From Desulfuromonadaceae bacterium (lineage in GTDB: Bacteria > Desulfobacterota > Desulfuromonadia > Desulfuromonadales > Geopsychrobacteraceae), in contig WTCI01000073.1 of assembly GCA_013138655.1 (NCBI GenBank), positions 1-10,937 of the forward strand: 10,937 nt of DNA. The letters are read 5' to 3'. Shown here piece after piece: positions 4,889 to 10,937 of the stretch. The translations under genes and the position numbers were made by a program. Under the pieces are notes generated by a model. The model made no database searches, was not told where the DNA came from, and was given only the letters and a program-made list of their open reading frames with translations. Numbering within the stretch: position 1 is the stretch's first letter; each line of letters opens with the position of its first letter.

Positions 4889-7447
4889 ATGATTGAAGCT
4901 TATTTAAAACATGAAGAAGAACGGAATACTCAAGGGATTCCCGCTCTACCGTTGAGCCCTGAGCAAACGACTGAACTTTGCAATCTGCTGCAGAGTCCTC
5001 CTGCTGGTAAAGAAGATTTTTTGATGAATCTGCTTACCGAGCGGATTTCTCCCGGTGTTGATCCTGCTGCGCAAGTAAAATCAGCTTTTCTGACAGAAAT
5101 TATCACCGGAAGCAAGACTTCTCCATTGATCGATAAAACTAAGGCGCTTCAGATCCTTGGTACTATGCTGGGCGGTTATAATATCCAACCATTGATTACT
5201 GCCTTGCAGATTGCTGAACTTGCTGACGAAGCGGCCTCTGCTTTGAGCGGCATGGTTATGGTTTATGATGCTTTTGATGATGTCTTGGCATTGTCGAAAA
5301 GCAATGATGCAGCCAAAAAAGTTATTAAATCTTGGGCTGCAGCTGAGTGGTTTACCGCTAATCCTGAATTTCCTGAGACTATTACGGTCAAGGTGTTCAG
5401 GGTTGATGGCGAGATCAATACTGATGATTTCTCTCCCGCGAGTGATGCTTGGAGCCGTTCCGATATTCCATTTCACGCACTGTGTATGGGTAAAATGCGT
5501 TTTCCCGGTGGTTACGAAGAGATGGCAAAATGGCGTGCCGAAGGAAACGATGTGGCATTTGTCGGTGATGTGGTCGGTACCGGTTCCTCGCGTAAATCCG
5601 CATGTAACTCGGTTTTGTGGCATATTGGCCAAGATATTCCGGCGGTGCCCAACAAACGCCGTGCCGGTGTGATTATCGGTAGTGCAATGGCGCCTATCTT
5701 TTTTAACACCGCACAGGATTCCGGCGGGTTGCCACTGCGCATGAATGTGAATAAATTGAAGCACGGCGAAGTTATTACCATCAATACCAAGGCCGGCAAA
5801 GTAACGGATGCCGCCGGTGCAGAACTTTCGAGTTTTGAAATTGCCCCCAATACTGTCAGCGATGAGTTTCGTGCCGGTGGTCGTTCCACATTGATTATCG
5901 GGCGTAAACTGACTGAGCGTGCTTGTGCCGCATTAGGTCAAGCCGTACCCGATCTATTCATTAAACCGAACAATCCTGAGGTGAAAGCCGGTCAAGGTTT
6001 CTCTCTGGCGCAAAAAATGGTGGGTAAAGCTTGTGGCGTTGCCGGAGTTCTTCCCGGTACAGCTTGTGAGCCGACCATGACCACGGTTGGTTCTCAGGAT
6101 ACCACCGGTACTATGACCTCTGATGAACTGAAGGAACTGGCTTGTCTCAAGTTCCAGGCACCGATGTTCATGCAGTCTTTTTGTCATACTTGTGCTTATC
6201 CCAAGCCATCCGATGTGGTGATGCACAAGACATTGCCCGCGTTTGTTACTGAACGCGAAGGTGTGGTTTTGAACCCCGGTGACGGTGTTATTCACAGCTG
6301 GCTGAATCGTTTGGGTCTGCCTGATACTGTCGGTACCGGTGGTGATTCTCATACCCGTTTCCCTCTTGGCATCAGTTTTCCGGCCGGTTCCGGTCTGATC
6401 GCTTTTGCCGGTGCTCTTGGTTTTATGCCTTTGGATATGCCCGAATCGGTATTGGTGCGTTTTAAAGGTGAGCTTAACGAAGGGATTACCCTGCGTGATG
6501 CTGTTAATGCCATTCCCTTCTGGGCCATCAAACAAGGGCTGATGACTGTCCCTAAAAAGAACAAGATCAATATCTTCAATGGTCGTATTATGGAGATCGA
6601 AGGTCTGCCCAATTTGTCCGCTGAACAGGCTTTTGAACTGACAGACTCTGCCGCTGAACGTAGTGCCGCTGCCGGTTGTATTCAATTGTCCGAAGAATCA
6701 GTCACAAAATATTTACGTTCCAACGTCGCACTGATGGAAGCGATGATCAAAGATGGTTATGCTTACGCTCCGACCCTGCAAAAGCGGATTGATGCTGTTA
6801 ACGAGTGGTTGAAGAATCCACAACTGCTCAAGGCCGATAGCAATGCTGAGTATGCAGCTGTGATTGAGATTGATTTGGCTGAGATCACTGAGCCGATTTT
6901 GGCCTGCCCGAACGATCCTGATGATGTCAAGCTGTTGTCTGAAATTCAGGGCACCAAAATTCAGGATATCTTCCTCGGTTCCTGTATGACCAATATCGGT
7001 CATTTCCGTGCAGCGGCGAAGATTTGGGAAGGTAACAAATTTAATCCCAACGATCGCGTGTGGATCTGTCCTCCAACCCGTATGGATCAGTCAAAATTGA
7101 AGGATGAAGGCTATTTTGCCATCTTTAATCAGGTTGGTGCCCGTATTGAAACTCCGGGTTGTTCACTGTGCATGGGCAATCAAGCGCGTGTTCCCGATGG
7201 TGTAAATATGTTCTCCACTTCAACGCGTAACTTTGATGATCGTATCGGAACCGGCGCACAGGTTTATCTCGGCAGTGCCGAGTTGGGTGCTGTGACCGCG
7301 CTCAAAGGTGAGTTGCCGACCCCGGCCGAGTACTTGGCTATTTACAAAGATAAAGTTTCTCCTCACAAAGAAGAAGTTTACGATTATCTTCAATTAGATG
7401 AATTGGGAGAAGAGTACAACGCCATTTATAAGCGTTGCGATATTTAA
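4889..7447 (+). CDS. acnB: Aconitate hydratase B (bifunctional aconitase/2-methylisocitrate dehydratase)
   Basis: This 852-residue AcnB-type aconitase isomerises citrate to isocitrate through aconitate; E. coli AcnB is 865 residues. Domain order is the AcnB one: an N-terminal HEAT-like domain (about 1-160), then the swivel domain 4 (about 165-385, containing DDFSPASDAWSR and GTGSSRKSACNSV), then the catalytic core with GGDSHTRFPLG. The [4Fe-4S] ligands are Cys699 (GSCMTNIGH) and Cys758/Cys761 (GCSLCMGNQ), with the same 59- and 62-residue spacings as E. coli Cys710, Cys769 and Cys772. The start is the ATG at 4889, with GGAGG at 4878-4882 and the family-typical MIEAYLKHEEER. A GTG at 4790 would add 33 unlike residues lying in the leader. 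The gene is monocistronic, with its own promoter and terminator. Members of this family can also act on 2-methylisocitrate. No prp genes are in view, so the TCA role is favoured. Confidence 0.97.
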   Translation: MIEAYLKHEEERNTQGIPALPLSPEQTTELCNLLQSPPAGKEDFLMNLLTERISPGVDPAAQVKSAFLTEIITGSKTSPLIDKTKALQILGTMLGGYNIQPLITALQIAELADEAASALSGMVMVYDAFDDVLALSKSNDAAKKVIKSWAAAEWFTANPEFPETITVKVFRVDGEINTDDFSPASDAWSRSDIPFHALCMGKMRFPGGYEEMAKWRAEGNDVAFVGDVVGTGSSRKSACNSVLWHIGQDIPAVPNKRRAGVIIGSAMAPIFFNTAQDSGGLPLRMNVNKLKHGEVITINTKAGKVTDAAGAELSSFEIAPNTVSDEFRAGGRSTLIIGRKLTERACAALGQAVPDLFIKPNNPEVKAGQGFSLAQKMVGKACGVAGVLPGTACEPTMTTVGSQDTTGTMTSDELKELACLKFQAPMFMQSFCHTCAYPKPSDVVMHKTLPAFVTEREGVVLNPGDGVIHSWLNRLGLPDTVGTGGDSHTRFPLGISFPAGSGLIAFAGALGFMPLDMPESVLVRFKGELNEGITLRDAVNAIPFWAIKQGLMTVPKKNKINIFNGRIMEIEGLPNLSAEQAFELTDSAAERSAAAGCIQLSEESVTKYLRSNVALMEAMIKDGYAYAPTLQKRIDAVNEWLKNPQLLKADSNAEYAAVIEIDLAEITEPILACPNDPDDVKLLSEIQGTKIQDIFLGSCMTNIGHFRAAAKIWEGNKFNPNDRVWICPPTRMDQSKLKDEGYFAIFNQVGARIETPGCSLCMGNQARVPDGVNMFSTSTRNFDDRIGTGAQVYLGSAELGAVTALKGELPTPAEYLAIYKDKVSPHKEEVYDYLQLDELGEEYNAIYKRCDI

Positions 7448-7503
7448 CTTAACTCTGTGATCCGCATGACGGTCAATAGTGCAAGTCATTGAATTAGCTG
7501 AGT

Positions 7504-7553
7504 ATCCCAGAAGTCTCCGCTTAGTCCATCGGTGGAGTTAAGATTTTTGGGAT
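7504..7553 (+). other. Structured stretch in the acnB 3' region
   Basis: The 370 bases between acnB and the converging yceH hold no convincing gene. Here ATCCCA (7504-7509) pairs with TGGGAT (7548-7553), and inside it CTCCGC (7515-7520) pairs with GGTGGAG positions 7532-7537 (one G-U pair). This gives a two-stem structure about 90 bases upstream of the terminator. It could be part of the acnB 3' untranslated region or of a small RNA ending at 7672. Confidence 0.3.
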
Positions 7554-7641
7554 GTCCATGCAAATCAATTGCTTACGTTCTTTAACTGGCTGTGGTTTAC
7601 GGAATCAGGTTTATTTTCAGTGATTTTGGTGCAATATTTTG

Positions 7642-7672
7642 GGCCCGCTTCTTAAATGAAGCGGGCCTTTTT
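7642..7672 (+). terminator. Strong rho-independent terminator downstream of acnB
   Basis: A perfect 10-bp stem (GGCCCGCTTC at 7642-7651 pairs with GAAGCGGGCC at 7658-7667) with a 6-base loop is followed by TTTTT at 7668-7672. It is unusually far, about 195 bases, from the acnB stop. Confidence 0.88.
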
Positions 7673-7817
7673 GCTATACTACGCATTTTCGGCACATCGG
7701 CACCAAGTTACGGGGATATTTACTTTGTGCGCCCGGAAGGGCACTTCTTGAAGGTGTGGTGTGAGAGCCGAGAGGGGGCAATCTTTTTCGGTTATCCGTT
7801 GCAGCAGGTTGGTACGA
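7673..7817. other. Intergenic stretch with no supported gene
   Basis: This lies between the acnB terminator and the end of yceH. A + strand frame stays open here (7592-7837) and would encode a tail such as REGAIFFGYPLQQVG. However, it starts ahead of the terminator, runs through the hairpin, lacks a ribosome site and overlaps the 3' end of yceH. It may be a decayed coding fragment or chance. No clear terminator for the - strand operon is visible. Confidence 0.3.
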
Positions 7818-8456
7818 TTACTCAAACTGTTTTCTGAATTCCGCAAAATCCAATTTTAAAGCAGCTACCTCGGCGCGTAACTCGGCCAGTTCGTTTTCCA
7901 GGGCCGAGATTGGAGTGTTTTGTTGTGTCATTGTCTGATCGCTTGTGGCTTCTTCGGTTATCGGGCCGCTCAAAAGATGAGCGTAGCGATGTTCTTTTCG
8001 CCCCGGTTGTCGATCCAGTTTAACGACCATCGGTGGCTCTTGATCCATCAGCTCCTGTAAAGCCTGGTCCACTTTTATCAGATCGCTGAAGCTGGCCATG
8101 CGATCAGCCCGTGAGCGAAGCTCTCCCGGAGTCTGGGCCCCTCTCAGCAGCAGTTCGGCCAGGATTGCCAGTTCGTGGTCTTCGAGATAAAGGCGTTCTC
8201 GTAGGGTGTGACGGTATTTTTTAACGCGACTGCCGGCATCTTGTGACTGCATTGCCAGCCCTTTGCGGCGGAGTTGTTCAACCGTCTCATTGACCTCAAC
8301 ATCGGCTAATTGCACGACCGGGTTACGGTTTGATTTCTGGTTGCAGGCATTTGTCAGAGCGTTGCTGCTCAAAGGATAATAGTCTGGAGTGGTGAGCTCT
8401 TTTTCGATAAAAGCGCCGATGATGCGTGCTTCGACAGGCGTGATTTCAATTTCCAT
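7818..8456 (-). CDS. yceH: YceH family (DUF480) winged-helix protein
   Basis: This 212-residue protein matches the YceH/DUF480 family in length (E. coli YceH is about 215 residues) and in its characteristic opening, with EARIIGAFIEKELTTPDYYP followed by LSSNALTNACNQKSNR. The family fold is two tandem winged-helix domains (here about 1-85 and 90-165; the second contains LRGAQTPGELRSRA). A C-terminal heptad-like segment rich in Leu/Ala/Glu (about 180-205) looks like a coiled coil. The molecular function of the family is not established, and nucleic-acid binding is inferred only from the fold. The ATG at 8456 has GGAG upstream and overlaps the end of dedA by 11 bases, so it is probably translationally coupled. 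It is the last gene of a five-gene - strand run. Confidence 0.9.
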   Translation of the reverse strand: MEIEITPVEARIIGAFIEKELTTPDYYPLSSNALTNACNQKSNRNPVVQLADVEVNETVEQLRRKGLAMQSQDAGSRVKKYRHTLRERLYLEDHELAILAELLLRGAQTPGELRSRADRMASFSDLIKVDQALQELMDQEPPMVVKLDRQPGRKEHRYAHLLSGPITEEATSDQTMTQQNTPISALENELAELRAEVAALKLDFAEFRKQFE

Positions 8457-9078
8457 GCTTTTTCTCTCCGGTTGACATGATCAGTTTTCGACGTAGCCAA
8501 TAATGCAGAATTGTCACCAGCAGGGCCAGTAAAATCAGCAACACAAACCGGGTACCCATGCTCTGTGCCTGCTGCCAGCTGGCTCCACCCAGAAAACCGA
8601 TGCCTGGATAGGCAATCCCCCAGAGAATAGAGCTGATGAGTGCATAGCCGCAGAACATACGTCCCGGCATTCGTGACAGACCGGCAATAAAGGGGGTAAT
8701 GCCACGGATGGGACCGAGAAAGCGGGCGAAGAATATGCTCTTGCCACCATGTGCCAGGAAAAACCGTTCCGATTGGCCAACCAGCTTATGATGTTTCTGA
8801 AAACTCCGCATTTTTAACATGCGGCTGCCAAAATGGTCCCCAAGCCAGAAACTGAGCAGGTCGCCGAGGAGTCCGCCGCTGGTTGTCATGACGATAACGG
8901 GGAGAATCAGGCCCTTACCGTGGATAATCAGAAATCCTGCCAGAACGATGAGGGTACTGCCTGGAAGCAACAGGCCGACCATCGGTAAGGATTCACCGAA
9001 AGCAATCAGAAACAGAATCAAATAGTAATTGATTCCTTCGGGGAGCCATTGGATAAATTGCTGTAACCAGGTTTCCAT
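8446..9078 (-). CDS. DedA family inner-membrane protein
   Basis: This 210-residue polytopic protein belongs to the DedA (SNARE-associated/VTT) family. Members of the family are implicated in membrane homeostasis, including undecaprenyl-phosphate and phospholipid translocation. Signature parts are visible: FGESLPMVGLLLPG with its acidic residue and PG near residues 27-40, GGLLGDLLSFWLG, and the second-half motif FARFLGPIRGITPFIAGLSRM with the conserved Arg and Pro residues. About five hydrophobic stretches are present, and the C-terminus is basic. I chose the ATG at 9078, one base after the HD-gene stop (TGA, then T, then ATG). A TTG at 9087 would add three residues. Neither has a clear Shine-Dalgarno site, suggesting coupled translation. 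The substrate of this particular member cannot be told from the sequence. Confidence 0.93.
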   Translation of the reverse strand: METWLQQFIQWLPEGINYYLILFLIAFGESLPMVGLLLPGSTLIVLAGFLIIHGKGLILPVIVMTTSGGLLGDLLSFWLGDHFGSRMLKMRSFQKHHKLVGQSERFFLAHGGKSIFFARFLGPIRGITPFIAGLSRMPGRMFCGYALISSILWGIAYPGIGFLGGASWQQAQSMGTRFVLLILLALLVTILHYWLRRKLIMSTGEKKHGN

Positions 9079-9079
9079 A

Positions 9080-9652
9080 TCAGCCAATTAAATCGGGCTC
9101 AAAGCGCTGCAACCATTGATCGAAAGTCTTAAGTTTAGCAGATCCATATCTGTTTATGGCTTTGCGGACTTCCCCGACACTTTTTTCTCCGTCATTTTTT
9201 CGCAGACTTTTGGAATAAAAAAGATCCGCGTAGCAGATAATCTGTTCTTCCAGAGAGATTGGTAACATGTCGCGCGGGGGCAGGGGGAGGTTTTCCGAGA
9301 TGATTTCACTGGCTGTCAGGCCGATGCCGATATGTCTTTCGCAGACCAGGGCATGGTCTGGTAAACCCTCTTTTTCGAGTATTTCCCGCCCCCTGATACC
9401 GTGACAGAGATATGGATCCTGCCCGCGACAGCCCAACTCAGGAGCCTCTGTTGCGATCATTCCAACATCATGCAGCATGGCGGCTTCGGCGATGAATTGC
9501 AGGTCAACCGGTTCGGTTTTTTGCAGTTGTCGGGCAATTTTCAAAGCCCGTTTCGTGACCTGGCGGCTGTGTTCGAGAAGGATCTGCCATGCTTGAGGGT
9601 GCGCGGCATAATATTTCCGGATGATATCCGCCGAACGAACAGCTGCTGACAT
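9080..9652 (-). CDS. HD-domain metal-dependent phosphohydrolase
   Basis: This 190-residue protein has the full HD-superfamily metal set: His28 (LLEHSRQV), His61-Asp62 (MLHDVGM), further His84 and His107 (CHG and ERHIG), and Asp143 (CYADLFYSK). The order H...HD...H...H...D is that of the HDIG-type hydrolases, which cleave phosphate esters of nucleotides and related compounds, so a cytoplasmic phosphohydrolase is likely. Substrate is unknown. It is a stand-alone domain with no GYP motif, so I do not call it a cyclic-di-GMP phosphodiesterase. The start is the ATG at 9652, 5 bases after the lipoprotein stop. The stop at 9082-9080 touches the dedA start. The C-terminal part (FYSKS, GEVRKAI, FDQWLQRFEPDLI) is typical of small HD proteins annotated only by domain. 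Confidence 0.92.
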   Translation of the reverse strand: MSAAVRSADIIRKYYAAHPQAWQILLEHSRQVTKRALKIARQLQKTEPVDLQFIAEAAMLHDVGMIATEAPELGCRGQDPYLCHGIRGREILEKEGLPDHALVCERHIGIGLTASEIISENLPLPPRDMLPISLEEQIICYADLFYSKSLRKNDGEKSVGEVRKAINRYGSAKLKTFDQWLQRFEPDLIG

Positions 9653-9657
9653 GCTGA

Positions 9658-10239
9658 TTATTGCTCTTCCTTGGTCTCAGGGCGCACGATTTCGACAAAG
9701 CTGTTGACAATATCCTGGAAGATCGGCAGCAATTCGTCAAAACGGTTTGAGGGATAGTCGAGTGCAACAATGAAGTCCCGGTGTTGTCCCTTAAGAGCAA
9801 TGACCAGCATCCCCTGTTTTTCGTCATGGGCAAGAAGTTTCAATGCCGGTCCCGCAGGGTGTTTAAAATTTTCAACTTTGCTCGATTTCAGCTCTGGCCG
9901 GTTGGAAAGATAGGCACTGAGCAAGTTCTCAAGAGATTTCTCAGGATCTGCCAAGCGGCTCTGAATCAGCATTTCTCCGTTCCCGTGATTCAGTTTTCCC
10001 AGATATTTAACCTGCCAGCGGACGGTATCGGCCCGGTATTTTGGTGATGAAACAGGAATCTTCAGCCGTTGCCAATCCAGTGGGTGCTTGATGGCAAAAT
10101 CGAGCCTGGCATCAATGTATAACTGTTCCTTTATGTCTTGGGCCGGTTGTTTGCCCAGCATTGATGGGACGCAAGCCGAAATGAGCGTCATTCCAAAAAA
10201 CAGGCTGAGCGCCAGAAATAAATTACGTTGCGATCGCAT
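9658..10239 (-). CDS. Putative lipoprotein of unknown function
   Basis: This 193-residue protein has a lipoprotein signal: MRSQRN, a hydrophobic core (residues 7-20), and the lipobox ISAC ending at Cys23. It should be lipidated and attached to the inner or outer membrane. Residues after Cys23 are CVPS, without an Asp at +2, so outer-membrane sorting is possible by E. coli rules, which may not hold here. The mature part (about 40-185), with YIDARLDFAIKHPLDWQ near the front and a regular alternation of strands and amphipathic helix, is reminiscent of PsbP/DUF1795-like small alpha-beta proteins. That is a fold impression, not an identification. It starts two bases after the ferredoxin stop and ends 5 bases before the HD gene, so it belongs to the same operon. 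Confidence 0.88.
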   Translation of the reverse strand: MRSQRNLFLALSLFFGMTLISACVPSMLGKQPAQDIKEQLYIDARLDFAIKHPLDWQRLKIPVSSPKYRADTVRWQVKYLGKLNHGNGEMLIQSRLADPEKSLENLLSAYLSNRPELKSSKVENFKHPAGPALKLLAHDEKQGMLVIALKGQHRDFIVALDYPSNRFDELLPIFQDIVNSFVEIVRPETKEEQ

Positions 10240-10241
10240 AT

Positions 10242-10433
10242 TCAGTCTTCCCAGGTAATGCAGGCAACCGGACAGTTATCCATCGCTTCCTCGATTTTCT
10301 CTTCACTGTCGCCATTCGGATTGTAGATGCCTGCTTTGTGTTCTGAAGCCATACAGAAAACATTCGGGCAAATCCGGGTGCAGGTTTCGCAGCCGATACA
10401 GGCGTCTTCATCCAGGTAGGGGATTCTGGTCAT
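10242..10433 (-). CDS. Ferredoxin, [4Fe-4S] monocluster type
   Basis: This 63-residue protein is a small soluble electron carrier. The cluster-binding motif is CIGCETCTRICP (Cys12, Cys15, Cys18, Cys22), with the distal NCP motif at Cys54. In monocluster ferredoxins such as those of Desulfovibrio, the first three cysteines and the distal Cys bind one [4Fe-4S] cluster. The spacing here (12, 15, 18, 54) fits, leaving Cys22, Cys27 and Cys58 as extras. A second full motif is absent and the middle part is the acidic GDSEEKIEEAMDN helix. The ATG at 10433 has AGAGGA at 10446-10441. It is the first gene of the - strand run, directly ahead of the lipoprotein gene. It could serve as an acceptor for Kor, but it is not in that operon and its partner is unknown. 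Confidence 0.92.
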   Translation of the reverse strand: MTRIPYLDEDACIGCETCTRICPNVFCMASEHKAGIYNPNGDSEEKIEEAMDNCPVACITWED

Positions 10434-10478
10434 CTCTTTATCCTCTCAGGGTAAACTCAGTTGCGTCACATGAAGTTG

Positions 10479-10508
10479 ATTATCTAATATTTTTAGCAGG
10501 TTTTTAAA
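10479..10508 (-). promoter_or_regulatory. Candidate promoter of the ferredoxin-led operon
   Basis: On the - strand, TTTAAA (10508-10503) is followed after 18 bases by GATAAT (10484-10479), giving a start near 10472 and a leader of about 40 bases. A short palindrome GGTTT-TT-AAACC (10499-10510) overlaps the -35. The stretch is AT-rich, so chance matches are likely. Confidence 0.3.
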
Positions 10509-10601
10509 CCCTATATTTCTTTTTTTTTGCTAGATTGTAGTAGTTAAGAAGTTTTAAGTGATTATTTGTGAGTCAAGTAGAATCAAGACGGAGTTTTTTT
10601 G

Positions 10602-10937
10602 TTGAAGGCAGTTGGCTTACGAACTGAAATTTTGCTGACTCTCACCCTGCTGATGGGGGCGGCCCTGTTGTTCGGCGGTATTATGCTGCTGCGCCTCACG
10701 GAACAAAGCTTACTTGAACAACGTATAAGTCAGCTGGATGCTTTTTCTCAGACTCTTGTTCAGGTTCTCGTGGATCCGTCAGAAGAGAATATTCCTTTAA
10801 ACGAAAATTTAAAAAATTTGAGGTTTTTACAACAACTCCCAGCTGAATTAAACAATGTTGGTTGGTGGTTGTATGATCAGCAACTACAGCTGCTGTCTTC
10901 TCAGACGACCGGGCAGGTCAAACCCCTGCCGGTTTCT
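10602..10937 (+). CDS. Membrane sensor protein, N-terminal part (probable histidine kinase; 3' end outside window)
   Basis: This is an open frame running off the right edge, with 112 codons visible. The protein begins MKAVGLRTEILLTLTLLMGA and has one long hydrophobic segment (about residues 9-33), then a polar, Gln/Leu/Glu-rich region with predicted helices (LTEQSLLEQRISQLDAFSQTL) and a WWLYDQQLQ segment, as in the extracytoplasmic sensory region of membrane kinases. The GLRTEILL...LL opening resembles many Geobacter sensor histidine kinases, but the kinase domain is not in view, so a chemoreceptor or other sensor is possible. There is no ATG. GGAG at 10590-10593 precedes tandem TTG codons at 10599 and 10602, and an in-frame TAG at 10578-10580 rules out a start further upstream. 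It is transcribed divergently from the ferredoxin operon. Confidence 0.72.
   Translation, partial: MKAVGLRTEILLTLTLLMGAALLFGGIMLLRLTEQSLLEQRISQLDAFSQTLVQVLVDPSEENIPLNENLKNLRFLQQLPAELNNVGWWLYDQQLQLLSSQTTGQVKPLPVS

Noticed and set aside
5081..5764. Antisense ORF of 227 codons within acnB
   Set aside because: The opposite strand encodes unmistakable AcnB and the ORF has no recognisable domain, so it is a shadow.
5954..6685. Long antisense ORF (243 codons) within acnB
   Set aside because: It lies opposite the conserved catalytic core of aconitase, has low-complexity Thr/Gly/His-rich composition and no ribosome site, so it is a codon-bias shadow.
7720..7745. Hairpin GTGCGCCC-ggaa-GGGCAC as a terminator for the yceH operon
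   Set aside because: The stem has a bulge and no T-tract follows on the - strand.
10527..10560. Promoter for the sensor gene on the + strand
   Set aside because: Several AT-rich hexamers occur, but no -35/-10 pair with acceptable spacing could be defended.

Overview
The window looks like chromosome from a Desulfuromonadales/Geobacterales-type deltaproteobacterium (the Geobacter, Desulfuromonas and Pelobacter group). This is inferred from protein content, not from a database search. The signs are a malate dehydrogenase directly followed by a four-subunit ferredoxin-dependent 2-oxoacid oxidoreductase in the order delta-alpha-beta-gamma, an AcnB-type aconitase, and a divergent membrane sensor protein of a style common in this group. 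Base composition is moderate by eye, and genes are densely packed with clear Shine-Dalgarno sites.

Left half, + strand (about 1-7672): a TCA-cycle block. It holds the C-terminal half of malate dehydrogenase (3-452), a terminator, the korDABC operon (699-3437), a terminator, an exported FKBP-type peptidyl-prolyl isomerase (3528-4214), a nested palindromic repeat (4217-4367) with a strong terminator behind it, and AcnB aconitase (4889-7447) with its own promoter and a terminator about 195 bases downstream. A possible small membrane protein is encoded on the - strand opposite the repeat and terminator. Together these genes give three steps of the oxidative TCA cycle: citrate to isocitrate, 2-oxoglutarate to succinyl-CoA with reduced ferredoxin, and malate to oxaloacetate.

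The main regulatory observation is that a GTATAC-N-GTATAC palindrome (589-601) lies ahead of kor. A 12-of-13 match to its reverse complement (4776-4788) overlaps the -10 region of the acnB promoter. This suggests one repressor acts on both transcription units.

Right half, - strand (10433 down to 7818): a tight five-gene run of monocluster-type ferredoxin, lipoprotein, HD-domain hydrolase, DedA membrane protein and YceH/DUF480 winged-helix protein, with gaps of 1-5 bases or short overlaps. It has the look of one operon, but its common function is not evident. Divergent from it, the start of a membrane sensor protein, probably a histidine kinase, begins at a TTG codon and runs off the right edge.

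I saw no tRNA, rRNA, CRISPR array, transposase gene or phage gene. The only mobile-like DNA is the short nested repeat. No obviously new multi-gene system is visible. The observations most worth following are the shared operator, the nested repeat with its overlapping small ORF, the terminator placed in front of the isomerase gene, and the uncharacterised ferredoxin-lipoprotein-HD-DedA-YceH operon.
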